Assembly (NCBI GenBank): GCA_003663525.1
Contig: QMUF01000016.1
Coordinates: 1 to 17,274 of the forward strand
Reading direction: 5' to 3'
Source: Thermococci archaeon
GTDB lineage: Archaea; Methanobacteriota_B; Thermococci; Thermococcales; Thermococcaceae
DNA length: 17,274 bases
Below the pieces are notes generated by a model. That model ran no database searches. It was given only the letters and a program-made list of their open reading frames with translations, and was not told where the DNA came from. The translations under genes and the position numbers were made by a program. Of the stretch, positions 1 through 6,703 are shown one piece after another (position 1 is the stretch's first letter; every line of letters starts with the position of its first letter).

Positions 1-13
1 CACTTATGAGCAT
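1..13 (-). CDS. nrdG: Start of probable anaerobic ribonucleotide reductase activase (NrdG), cut by window edge
   Basis: Only the first four codons (M-L-I-S) lie inside the window. They follow directly behind nrdD on the same strand and are preceded by a strong ribosome binding site (GGAGGTG on the minus strand, positions 25-19) five bases from the ATG. The nrdD stop is only about 20 bases upstream, so the two are surely cotranscribed. The NrdG identity is inferred from the usual nrdD-nrdG order: NrdG is the radical-SAM enzyme that installs the glycyl radical in NrdD. Nothing in the visible codons proves it. Confidence 0.5.
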
Positions 14-34
14 AGTAGCACCTCCAAATAAAAA

Positions 35-1885
35 TCAGAAGGAATAATTCCTTCTACTCCAAAATTCCTTTTTCCTAAATGGGTTCCAGTTCTTTAAAGG
101 TCTGTAATATCCGACTATCCTGCTCCATATCTCGACATCCTCACTTCCACAGCGCGGACAGTGAGTGTGTAAACCTGTTGTTGAGTGAGCACACTTGTTG
201 CATACTGTCACAGCGGGAGTATAGCTCCAGTAAACCAACTCGGTCCTCATCAGTCTCTTGGTAAGCTTTGCAAGTGCCTCAGGGTCTGGTTCCTCTCCAA
301 GGAATATATGCATCATCACGCCTCCTGTAAAACTCTTTTGACCCCTGCTCTCCACCTTTATTCTGGCCGTCAGCTCTAGGGCTCCATAATAAGGAGCTAT
401 GCTGGTTGAGTATATTGGGTTCTCCAAGTCACTGAGGTAATCCCCAAGTTCGGGAAATTCCCTTAGGTCCTTTATGGCAAGTTTTGCTGCAGCGCTCTCT
501 CCTGGAACCTCCTCAACATTCCAAGGAATTCCACTTTCTTTCATCCATTCATGAGCTTTCATGGTTGCGAATTCTACCATTCTTTTCATAAGCTCTGCAG
601 CCTCTTTCCACTCTTTTCTCGTTCCTTCGAACCATAGAGAGGGATTCCCAAGATAGATTGCTGCAGCTTCGGGCAGTCCTAAAATTCCTATCGTGTTGAA
701 ATAACTTAGGGGAAATTTCTCAAGGTATATTAGAAGCATTTGATACATGTTATGATAATTACTTATCAGCCTAATGTAGCGATTCCTAAACCACTCCGTT
801 GTGCTCTTAGCCGTTTCAAGTACCTTTTCGTATTCCTCCCAGAACTCGTCGTTATCTTTGGATTTCAGTGCTATCCTAGGAAGGTTTATGGTGGTGACGT
901 TTATTGATCCCGTGACGTCTGGCATTGCCCATAAACCACCAAAACGTTGTTTTTCAAGTATTTCAATTGCTTCTTCCTCCATGTTCTTTTCTCCTATCCC
1001 AAAGGCGAGAGAGAGCTCACTTTTATCAATTGTTAATCTGCAACACATTGCATAGCTTGCATCAGGGTCAACGACCTTTGTGTTGAGCCAGTAAAAGCTT
1101 CCCATCCTTGCGGCAGTCGTGAATATCGCCTCGAATATCTCTGAATCATCCCAAAGCATCTTTGCCGTTGTCATGAGCGTTGGGATTGGGAATGTAAATG
1201 GCTGTCTCTTTTCATCACCATGTTGCAGTACCCTAGCCAATGCCACCACAAACTTTTTCGCCTCTTCCTCATACTTGCCCAGTGGCGCCACCCTCTTGCC
1301 ATCATATATGGCATAATCTCCATCCAGCATTTTCTTTGGAGCATCAAGGGTTATAGTAAAGTTCGTGAAGGGCGTTTGCATGCCTATCCTAGATGGATAG
1401 TTCAAATTGAAAATCAATCGCTGTATCTGCTGTTCTACCTCCTTTTCATTTAGCTTATCTTTACTTATGAAAGGCCCGGCATACCATTCCACACTTGAGA
1501 GCGCTTGAGCTCCTGAGAAATAGTGCTGCATGGTTATGAGGTAGTTTGCCACATGATCCACAAAGGTATCAAAATGTCTTGCGGGTCTGGATGCTATTGT
1601 GGGGGTTTTTAAACCCCTCTCTAAAATCTTAGCAATGCTGTGCCCCGTGCAGTAGGGGATATACAAGCTGTAAGGCAGCTTGTGAATGTATATGTGACCT
1701 TTGTAATGGCTCATCAAGTATTCTTTTGGTATTAACCTTATGTACTCCATTAGCGTCTTTTCCATCACAAATGCAAAGAAGCCCGTTGGGCCTGGATATC
1801 TATTTGCATTCTCCAAAACATCAAGAGTGCTCCATTTTGCGTACTCCTTGACAATATCTTGGTTTGCCTTTAACTCCTCTGCCAT
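35..1885 (-). CDS. nrdD: Anaerobic ribonucleoside-triphosphate reductase (class III)
   Basis: A 616-residue glycyl-radical enzyme that reduces ribonucleoside triphosphates to deoxyribonucleotides without oxygen. Signature parts are visible: Cys79 in the IPYCTGH stretch and the Cys281-Cys282 pair in MCCRL match the active-site cysteines of the T4 enzyme. A C-terminal zinc site follows (Cys562, Cys565, Cys576, Cys579 in CNKC...CPRC), and Gly592 in RIVGYYRP is the radical glycine. The length is that of the core enzyme: I see no N-terminal ATP-cone and no intein, although inteins are common in archaeal NrdD. The start at ATG 1885 has a GGTGA ribosome binding site at 1892-1896. The gene probably forms an operon with nrdG. 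A palindrome just upstream (1900-1916) suggests regulation shared with the acyl-CoA synthetase gene further right. Confidence 0.96.
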   Translation of the reverse strand: MAEELKANQDIVKEYAKWSTLDVLENANRYPGPTGFFAFVMEKTLMEYIRLIPKEYLMSHYKGHIYIHKLPYSLYIPYCTGHSIAKILERGLKTPTIASRPARHFDTFVDHVANYLITMQHYFSGAQALSSVEWYAGPFISKDKLNEKEVEQQIQRLIFNLNYPSRIGMQTPFTNFTITLDAPKKMLDGDYAIYDGKRVAPLGKYEEEAKKFVVALARVLQHGDEKRQPFTFPIPTLMTTAKMLWDDSEIFEAIFTTAARMGSFYWLNTKVVDPDASYAMCCRLTIDKSELSLAFGIGEKNMEEEAIEILEKQRFGGLWAMPDVTGSINVTTINLPRIALKSKDNDEFWEEYEKVLETAKSTTEWFRNRYIRLISNYHNMYQMLLIYLEKFPLSYFNTIGILGLPEAAAIYLGNPSLWFEGTRKEWKEAAELMKRMVEFATMKAHEWMKESGIPWNVEEVPGESAAAKLAIKDLREFPELGDYLSDLENPIYSTSIAPYYGALELTARIKVESRGQKSFTGGVMMHIFLGEEPDPEALAKLTKRLMRTELVYWSYTPAVTVCNKCAHSTTGLHTHCPRCGSEDVEIWSRIVGYYRPLKNWNPFRKKEFWSRRNYSF

Positions 1886-1899
1886 ATCGTTTCACCATA

Positions 1900-1916
1900 T
1901 TGGATATTTTATCCAA
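1900..1916. promoter_or_regulatory. Palindromic operator candidate upstream of nrdD
   Basis: TTGGATATTTTATCCAA is a perfect inverted repeat with 7-bp arms (TTGGATA / TATCCAA) and a 3-bp centre, 14 bp upstream of the nrdD start codon. It sits where transcription should begin, about 25 bp downstream of the TATA box. That position suits a repressor site. A 16-base identical copy (TTGGATATTTTATCCA) occurs at 3857-3872 in the same position of another promoter. The cognate regulator is unknown to me. Confidence 0.65.
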
Positions 1917-1933
1917 CTGAAAGTATGGAGAAA

Positions 1934-1950
1934 CAATAAAAATACTTTTC
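1934..1950 (-). promoter_or_regulatory. nrdD promoter (BRE/TATA)
   Basis: On the minus strand a purine-rich BRE-like GAAAAG precedes TATTTTTATT. This is a plausible archaeal BRE/TATA pair about 25 bp upstream of the palindrome at 1900-1916, where transcription is predicted to start. The assignment rests on motif and spacing only. Confidence 0.5.
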
Positions 1951-2109
1951 CCTTGTTACTGTCGGATAAGTGACAATGATCTAAAAGAAAGAGGAATAAA
2001 ATGGCAGAGTAATTTAAATATAAAAATATATATCATCAGAAGCGAGTCTCAGTAGCTACTTGACTGCATCAATCAGCATACTTATTATCGGTATTTTGTC
2101 AAAATCATG

Positions 2110-2214
2110 TCAACATATTTGTCATTCGTTGTATAAGTGAAAGTGCAATGCCAATTGGATTAGGATTAAACACTTCATCAACAGCGAGCAATGTATGACG
2201 ATGGGAAAGCTTTT
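2110..2214 (-). pseudogene. Short coding-like fragment, unidentified
   Basis: On the minus strand a frame open for about 35 codons contains the protein-like stretch DEVFNPNPIGIALSLIQRM and ends at TGA (2110-2112). An in-frame TAA lies just upstream, and no start codon with a ribosome binding site is seen. The composition looks more like a gene remnant than random sequence, but the fragment is short and I do not recognise the family. It could equally be chance. Confidence 0.2.
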
Positions 2215-2216
2215 AT

Positions 2217-2260
2217 CCATCCGACTTCCCCCGCCCTGAAAGGCAAGGCTTTCAACAGAA
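2217..2260 (-). mobile_element. Probable relic of an IS200/IS605-family right end
   Basis: Read on the minus strand, the sequence contains CCTTGCC, a TTTCAG loop and GGCGGGG, a 7-bp stem (two G-T wobbles) at 2229-2248. It is preceded by GTTGAAAG and followed by GAAGTCGG. This arrangement (GAAAGCC..GCC-TTCAG-GGC.GGGG) is typical of the right end of archaeal IS200/IS605 elements, where the hairpin also forms the 3' end of the TnpB guide RNA. No tnpA or tnpB reading frame remains next to it. The call rests on pattern recognition alone. Confidence 0.45.
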
Positions 2261-2276
2261 AAAATCAGGGATTTTT
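2260..2276. terminator. A/T hairpin, possible terminator
   Basis: Arms AAAAATC and GATTTTT (7 bp) flank a 3-bp loop. It lies about 135 bp downstream of the synthetase stop on that gene's transcribed strand. Archaeal termination usually needs only oligo-T, so the hairpin may be incidental or part of the transposon relic. Confidence 0.25.
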
Positions 2277-2410
2277 AAAACGGCAGAATTAACTACACTT
2301 GACTAGGCCCTTCCACCAACCCATGACCCGCACCCATAGTACGGCCCATAAATATTTAGGAGATTAGAAAGCGATTTACAGGTTAAACTTTGAGAAGCAA
2401 TAAAACAAAG

Positions 2411-3835
2411 TTAAATAAAAAGCTCATAATTTCCCGTCTCCCTAAGCCATTCTCCATACTTGACGAGGGCATATATTGCATCAACACCATCTTCGACAGT
2501 TTCAAAAACCGGCACTCCACTTTTTTCTATCCTCCTCGCCATCTTCTCTGGAAATTCACCACCAGGGGCCACAAAAACTATCGGCTTTCTATACTTTTGC
2601 ATTTCTCCCACTTTTTCTACAATGCCTTCACCTAAAGCGGGGCTCTGGAAGAGGGCAATAACAACGAGAGCATCAACATTTTCATCCTCTAAAGCATAGC
2701 GCATTGCAATTTCATACCTGCTTGCTGGAGCATCGCCGATGACATCTATCGGGTTCCTGTAGCTCATGTGTCTCGGAAGCCTTCCGGCCTTGACGTCCTC
2801 CTCAAACTTTCTCATTGTCTCCTCGGTCAGTTCGGTCATCTTGAGGCCCCTTTCGAGCAGGCCGTCACTCATCATAACTCCGGCCCCACCACCGTTGGTA
2901 ACTATTGCTACTCTGTCTCCTTTTGCCGGCTTCTGCACCGCTAAAGCTTTAGCATAGTTGAAGAGTTGCCTCATACTCTTCGCCTCTAAAATGCCGGTTT
3001 GTTCAAAAGCGGCTTTATAGATTGCATAGCTCCCTGCAAGGGATCCCGTGTGACTTGCGGCAGCTTTTGCTCCCGCCTCAGTTCTCCCGCTCTTGAGGAT
3101 AACGACGGGCTTCTTGAGAGTGCCCCTTCTTGCCGTTTCAAGAAACTTCCTCCCATTCTTGACACCCTCTATGTAGCCCGTTATGACTCCGGTCTTCTCA
3201 TCGTCGCCGAGGTACTTCATGAAATCGCTTTCGTCGAGATCCGCCATGTTTCCGAGGCTTATGAACTTGCTCATGCCTATCCTATGGTTGGCGGCCCAGT
3301 CGAGGATAGCCGCTCCAAATGCGCCGCTTTGACTCATGAAGGCAATCTTTCCAAAGGGTGGCCTTGCCTGCCTCTCCGGTGGATTGAAGTTGCAGTCGAA
3401 GCCGTTCTCGAGGTTTGTCACACCGAGACAGTTTGGACCGACGAGCCTTATTCTCCACTTCCTAGCGCGCCTGACGACCTCCTCCTCGAGTTCACTCTTT
3501 TCTGCCTCTTTAAAGCCCGCCGAGATAACAACGGCGCTCTTAACCCCTTTCTCGCCACACTCATCTATGACGGCGGGGACGAACTTGGCTGGAACGGCTA
3601 TGACTGCGACGTCGATATTGTCGGGTATCTCTTTGATGCTCCTGTAGACCTGGAACCTCTTTCCGTTGACTGCCATTTCACCACCCTTGACGTTGACAGC
3701 GTAGATCTTTCCGCTGAACTTAAGCGTTATCGAGCGCATTATTGCGTTTCCAACCTTTTCGGGCATGTGGGAAGCGCCTATGACAGCGACGCTCTTGGGA
3801 TAAAATAGTACATCCAAGCTTTTATCCATACTCAT
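2411..3835 (-). CDS. ADP-forming acyl-CoA (acetyl-CoA) synthetase, alpha subunit
   Basis: A 474-residue alpha subunit of the ADP-forming acyl-CoA synthetase. In Thermococcales this enzyme turns acyl-CoA, ADP and phosphate into acid, CoA and ATP, the main substrate-level ATP step of sugar and peptide fermentation. Visible parts are an N-terminal CoA-binding Rossmann domain (SVAVIGAS, residues 15-22), the succinyl-CoA-ligase-like region with SQSGAFGAA (168-176), and the phospho-histidine His262 in SHTGSLAGS. The length is normal for a separate alpha subunit. The ATP-grasp beta subunit is not in the window, as is common in this order, so the paralogue and its acid preference cannot be assigned. 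The start at ATG 3835 has GGAGGTGA five bases upstream. The gene is visibly richer in G+C than its neighbours. A palindrome shared with nrdD covers its predicted transcription start. Confidence 0.93.
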   Translation of the reverse strand: MSMDKSLDVLFYPKSVAVIGASHMPEKVGNAIMRSITLKFSGKIYAVNVKGGEMAVNGKRFQVYRSIKEIPDNIDVAVIAVPAKFVPAVIDECGEKGVKSAVVISAGFKEAEKSELEEEVVRRARKWRIRLVGPNCLGVTNLENGFDCNFNPPERQARPPFGKIAFMSQSGAFGAAILDWAANHRIGMSKFISLGNMADLDESDFMKYLGDDEKTGVITGYIEGVKNGRKFLETARRGTLKKPVVILKSGRTEAGAKAAASHTGSLAGSYAIYKAAFEQTGILEAKSMRQLFNYAKALAVQKPAKGDRVAIVTNGGGAGVMMSDGLLERGLKMTELTEETMRKFEEDVKAGRLPRHMSYRNPIDVIGDAPASRYEIAMRYALEDENVDALVVIALFQSPALGEGIVEKVGEMQKYRKPIVFVAPGGEFPEKMARRIEKSGVPVFETVEDGVDAIYALVKYGEWLRETGNYELFI

Positions 3836-3856
3836 TTACGTCACCTCCAAAATTAG

Positions 3857-3873
3857 TTGGATATTTTATCCAG
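3857..3873. promoter_or_regulatory. Palindromic operator candidate upstream of the synthetase gene
   Basis: TGGATA-TTT-TATCCA at 3858-3872 is a perfect 6-bp-arm inverted repeat, identical over 16 bases to the nrdD site at 1900-1915. It lies 22 bp upstream of the start codon and about 25 bp downstream of the TATA box at 3888-3896, so it overlaps the predicted transcription start. A repressor binding here would block initiation. Confidence 0.65.
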
Positions 3874-3886
3874 CCTTTGGACTTTA

Positions 3887-3904
3887 CATTTATAAAGGTT
3901 TTGT
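3887..3904 (-). promoter_or_regulatory. Synthetase gene promoter (BRE/TATA)
   Basis: The minus strand reads AACAAAACC followed by TTTATAAAT, a good archaeal BRE/TATA pair. Counting about 25 bp from the TATA box places transcription start inside the TGGATA...TATCCA palindrome. Assignment is by motif and spacing. Confidence 0.6.
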
Positions 3905-4004
3905 TCGAGTGGAGGAAATTCTAAAAGTATTTAAAAGCTGAAAGAGAGTAAATCCTATGAAATGTACCGTCAAAAGACACCAGAAATGTAATAAATGCCA
4001 AAAA

Positions 4005-5015
4005 TCAGCAAACTCTAGGCACGGGATCTCCAACAGGTGACTCTAAGAATCTCTTTCCACCTATACCCGTCTCAAGAAGAACCTTTCCAATATATTGGTT
4101 GGTTACTTCCCCTATTATGGCCGCTTCCCTTCCAAGTTTGGTCTTTCTCATAGCCTCCAGGGCATCTTCAGCAAACTCTCTCTCAACTATCATTACAACT
4201 TTCCCTTCATTTGCCACTTCATAGGGGTTTATGCCGAGCATATCACTTGCAGCCCTTACTTCAGACCTCACTGGGATATCACTCTCCCTTACAAGGATTC
4301 CAATGTTGCTCTTTCTTGCAATCTCATTCAAAGCATTGCTTAGGCCACCTCTGGTGGGGTCCTTCATTGCGTGGATATGCTTCCATCCTATGACTTTTGC
4401 AACGCTCTTTACAACTTCCCATATCGGTGCCACATCACTTTTCAGCTCTGTTTCAAAGCCTATGCCTTCTCTATGACTCATTAAGGCTATCCCGTGATCT
4501 CCCACAGTACCGCTTATTAAAACAGCATCCCCTATTTTTGCCCCTGAATCAGTTATTGGTCTCTCAGCAATTCCAATTCCCGCGGTGATTACAAATATTC
4601 CGATTTTATCTTCCACAACTTTTGTATCTCCGGTCACTATCGGAACGGGCACCTCTTGAGCGGTTTCATTCATTGATTTTAAGATCCTCTCAAAATCCTC
4701 GCCATCGAACCCCTCCTGAATTATCATTGAATTCGCTAGAGCCAAAGGCTCCGCTCCCATGACGGCCAAGTCATTCACCGTGCCACTTACTGCTAGTCTT
4801 CCCACGTCTCCTCCAGGGAAAAATAGGGGCTTAACTGTATGACCATCTATGGTGAATACTAAATGTTTCTCTCCAAAAGGAATTGTTGCCCCGTCATCCA
4901 AAGCCTCTAACCCGATTCCACCAGCCGAGTTCAGGGTTACATTCTTTAAAATGACCTCTTTAATGAGCTCCTCCATTAATTCGCCGCCAGCTCCATGTTC
5001 CAGCTTAATTTTCAT
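4005..5015 (-). CDS. hypE: [NiFe]-hydrogenase maturation factor HypE (carbamoyl dehydratase)
   Basis: A 336-residue member of the PurM/AIRS-like ATPase family. HypE accepts a carbamoyl group from HypF on its C-terminal cysteine and dehydrates it with ATP to the thiocyanate that becomes the CN ligand of the [NiFe] centre. The protein ends exactly in PRVC, the diagnostic carrier cysteine (Cys336). The N-terminal HGAGG motif (residues 7-11), DDGATIPF and MKDPTRGGL match the family, and the length is normal. The start at ATG 5015 has a GAGGGTGAT ribosome binding site. HypF, its partner, lies 1.7 kb further right on the same strand, separated by a secreted-protein cassette. A separate promoter upstream (5080-5097) suggests independent transcription. 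Confidence 0.96.
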   Translation of the reverse strand: MKIKLEHGAGGELMEELIKEVILKNVTLNSAGGIGLEALDDGATIPFGEKHLVFTIDGHTVKPLFFPGGDVGRLAVSGTVNDLAVMGAEPLALANSMIIQEGFDGEDFERILKSMNETAQEVPVPIVTGDTKVVEDKIGIFVITAGIGIAERPITDSGAKIGDAVLISGTVGDHGIALMSHREGIGFETELKSDVAPIWEVVKSVAKVIGWKHIHAMKDPTRGGLSNALNEIARKSNIGILVRESDIPVRSEVRAASDMLGINPYEVANEGKVVMIVEREFAEDALEAMRKTKLGREAAIIGEVTNQYIGKVLLETGIGGKRFLESPVGDPVPRVC

Positions 5016-5075
5016 AAATTATCACCCTCTAAGCTTGATTCTGTTTATGCTTTGCCTGGTCTTTATAACCAACAG

Positions 5076-5097
5076 ATAGTTTAAATACTTTCTGAAA
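5076..5097 (-). promoter_or_regulatory. hypE promoter (TATA)
   Basis: The minus strand carries CAGAAAGTATTTAAACT, an A-rich BRE-like element with a TATTTAAA box, about 65-75 bp upstream of the hypE start. No SurR-type GTTnnnAAC pair like the one at hypF is seen; GTTATAAAG just downstream is only a one-mismatch resemblance. Confidence 0.45.
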
Positions 5098-5118
5098 GAG
5101 GCATTTTTAAAAGTCATT

Positions 5119-5595
5119 TTAAGCCTCGTTTTTAATCCATACTCGAAGGAGCAACCTATAAAACAGATATGTAGAAACCAGAGGATAAATTAAACTCAGT
5201 AAGTGGGCGCCATAGTATGAAACATAACCAAGATATGGGAGAGAAAAGAGGAGTTTTCCTATTATATTTTCTCTGTTCACGTACCAAGCGTCGGCATATC
5301 TTCTGTTGTCCCCTTTTGTGATGTAAACAATTTGGCCTTTTTTCTCTTTTATATCTATTACTCTATGGAGTACTTTGTATTTCTTTTTCGAAAGTTCTAC
5401 CTCATAAAGAATGACATCGCCAATCTTAATATCACTCTCTGGAGAGACTATCACTAAGGAAAATGGCCTTATCATTGGTTCCATGGAATCTGTTAGAACC
5501 ACCACACTTTTGAATCCGAGCAAATGAAGAGGAATGAACAGTATCAATGCAAAAAATAGAATATAGGTCAAGAAGCTTTCCAAGAAGTTTCTCAT
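5119..5595 (-). CDS. Archaeal (ER-type) signal peptidase I, probably dedicated to the adjacent secreted protein
   Basis: A 158-residue membrane serine protease of the SEC11/SipW-like branch. The catalytic serine is Ser37 in TDSMEP and the general base is His77 in VLHRV, the Ser/His form rather than the bacterial Ser/Lys dyad. The conserved GDN box is at 95-97 (TKGDNRRYAD). A hydrophobic segment at about 7-29 anchors it, and a second hydrophobic region at 118-150 gives a C-terminal membrane span. The start at ATG 5595 has a GAGGTG ribosome binding site. It lies 37 bp downstream of a small secreted-protein gene on the same strand, the arrangement seen in sipW/tasA-like cassettes where the peptidase processes the neighbouring filament subunit. 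That specific role is inference. Confidence 0.88.
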   Translation of the reverse strand: MRNFLESFLTYILFFALILFIPLHLLGFKSVVVLTDSMEPMIRPFSLVIVSPESDIKIGDVILYEVELSKKKYKVLHRVIDIKEKKGQIVYITKGDNRRYADAWYVNRENIIGKLLFSLPYLGYVSYYGAHLLSLIYPLVSTYLFYRLLLRVWIKNEA

Positions 5596-5632
5596 TCTTC
5601 ACACCTCAAAAAATTAAAAGAGATTAAAGAAG

Positions 5633-6049
5633 TCATGGGCCTTGGACAACAACGGCGACATTTTCTACTTGGCTTATTTGAACTTGGGTTGGAAAGTTTA
5701 TTGATAGAGTTGTACCCATTGGAAGATTAACACTTAGAGTATAACTCCCAACTGCAAGTAGATTACTTGAGTTATCATAAAGCTTCACATAAATTGTTGA
5801 GCCTGCTGAAATGTCCTTATCAAATGAAACCTCTACTCCAGTTATATAATCCGGATTAGTACTGTTAAGCAAGAATTTAATATTTCCATTATCCACAGGA
5901 GAAGTCACCGGAGCAGAACCTTCACCAATGTTCTGAACGTTTAGGTTTATTACTGGGACTGCCAAGGCGGCATTTACCAACAAAAATGCAAGCGCCGATA
6001 ATATTACCAACACTCTCTTATTTCCGCTTAACAACTTCATTTCTTTCAT
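5633..6049 (-). CDS. Small secreted beta-rich protein, candidate filament or surface subunit
   Basis: A 138-residue protein from ATG 6049, chosen because GGAGGTGAT lies directly upstream (6053-6061); an open frame further upstream lacks such a signal. Lys/Arg-rich residues 1-12 and a hydrophobic stretch (13-30) ending in NAALA form a Sec signal peptide with likely cleavage after Ala30. The mature part is about 108 residues, free of cysteine, rich in Ser, Thr, Asn, Val, and predicted by eye to be mostly beta strand. It begins with the hydrophobic strand VPVINLNVQ followed by GEG. I do not recognise a named domain. Size, composition and the adjacent signal peptidase recall TasA/AbpA-type subunits that polymerise by donor-strand exchange. 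That is an inference to be tested by structure prediction. Confidence 0.8.
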   Translation of the reverse strand: MKEMKLLSGNKRVLVILSALAFLLVNAALAVPVINLNVQNIGEGSAPVTSPVDNGNIKFLLNSTNPDYITGVEVSFDKDISAGSTIYVKLYDNSSNLLAVGSYTLSVNLPMGTTLSINFPTQVQISQVENVAVVVQGP

Positions 6050-6094
6050 TCTATCACCTCCCCGTTGTTTAACAGAATTATGCTGAATAGATTC

Positions 6095-6110
6095 CTTTAA
6101 AAATTTATCC
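6095..6110 (-). promoter_or_regulatory. Promoter candidate for the secreted-protein/signal-peptidase pair
   Basis: The minus strand reads GGATAAATTTTTAAAGG, an A/T box about 50 bp upstream of the start at 6049. This leaves a leader of roughly 25 nt containing the GGAGGTGAT site. A second A/T-rich box (about 6138-6150) is an alternative. Confidence 0.35.
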
Positions 6111-6196
6111 AACGACAAATAGTAAGAAACCAACGATTTATATTAATAAACATCCCAAAGCATCATTTAACTACTTAAACCAAAAATTGTCAAAAG

Positions 6197-6205
6197 GTTT
6201 ATAAC
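6197..6205 (+). promoter_or_regulatory. TATA box of the DUF2341-like gene
   Basis: GTTTATAAC, preceded by a purine-rich CAAAAG, lies about 25-30 bp upstream of the GTG at 6226. The resulting transcript would have almost no leader before GTG 6226 or a short one before ATG 6238. Confidence 0.45.
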
Positions 6206-6237
6206 GGTAGAAAAACGCCAGATATGTGGGAAAAATC

Positions 6238-6696
6238 ATGAAAAGGAGCATATTAGCTTTTATGATTTTCGTACTTTTATTGCTATGTTCTCTTGGTTTT
6301 TCCTATACTTATATCCACCTAGCTTCTCAGCAACTTGGAGAAGGGAGAGTTTATATATGCAAACTTCCAGTTAATTTGTTACTTTTTGAAGCAAATAAAG
6401 AGTACCCCACAAAGATCCTAATAGACCCACAAACAGTGCCACTCTGGAATAGAAGGGGGAAAGTGTATGTAACTTCAGATGAAAATGGCACCAACCCTCT
6501 ATATTACTGGGTCGAAAACTCTACTACAGTTCTAGTTAGCGTTCCTCCAACTAATGATACAACCACTAAAATCTTCATCTGGTACTGTGCTCTTGAGAAC
6601 CCATATCAAGAATATGAGAACAATACAAAGTTCTTGGAGATTCACGAACTCCCATATTCTCTTGAGAACACTACAGTATACCTCAAATTCAAATAA
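6238..6696 (+). CDS. Secreted protein with a DUF2341-like domain
   Basis: A 152-residue protein if ATG 6238 is the start. An in-frame GTG at 6226 would add four residues and make the mRNA nearly leaderless. Residues 1-22 are a basic then strongly hydrophobic signal peptide or anchor. The stretch from about 76 to 122 (VYVTSDENGTNPLYYWVE, then VSVPP and IFIWYCALENP) follows the pattern of DUF2341 beta-sandwich domains of archaeal surface proteins. Cysteines at 41 and 117 could pair. Just after the signal peptide the IHLASQQLGEG stretch resembles INLNVQNIGEG of the divergently transcribed protein. It is convergent with hypF, with only 7 bp between the stops. Function is unknown; a role beside the neighbouring secreted subunit is inference. 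Confidence 0.7.
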   Translation: MKRSILAFMIFVLLLLCSLGFSYTYIHLASQQLGEGRVYICKLPVNLLLFEANKEYPTKILIDPQTVPLWNRRGKVYVTSDENGTNPLYYWVENSTTVLVSVPPTNDTTTKIFIWYCALENPYQEYENNTKFLEIHELPYSLENTTVYLKFK

Positions 6697-6703
6697 AAAA
6701 GAG

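Larger units (their letters stand above)
1960..2410. other. Gene-poor gap between nrdD promoter and synthetase gene
   Basis: No convincing gene lies in this stretch. It holds an A/T-rich run with TATA-like words at about 2010-2032, a short minus-strand open fragment (2110-2214), a GC-rich hairpin typical of IS200/IS605 right ends (2229-2248), and an A/T hairpin (2260-2276). T-rich sequence on the minus strand just after the synthetase stop (2380-2410) could terminate that transcript. The mix looks like an old transposon scar. I see no tRNA or C/D-box RNA. Confidence 0.5.

Noticed and set aside
2005..2035. Strong A/T-rich TATA-like run that could promote a small RNA
   Set aside because: No structured RNA, C/D box motif or tRNA-like fold could be recognised downstream on either strand.
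2999..3808. Long plus-strand reading frame (269 codons) opposite the acyl-CoA synthetase gene
   Set aside because: It is antisense to a clear enzyme gene, lacks family motifs and a ribosome binding site, and is explained by the coding constraint and higher G+C of the real gene.
2207..3829. 14-bp match AAGCTTTTATCCAT at 2207-2220 and 3816-3829
   Set aside because: The second copy is within the synthetase coding start and the flanks do not match, so it is probably coincidence rather than an element boundary.
6197..6205. A GTTnnnAAC (SurR-like) word upstream of the DUF2341-like gene
   Set aside because: It is a single copy that coincides with the TATA box, and such a word is expected several times by chance in 17 kb.
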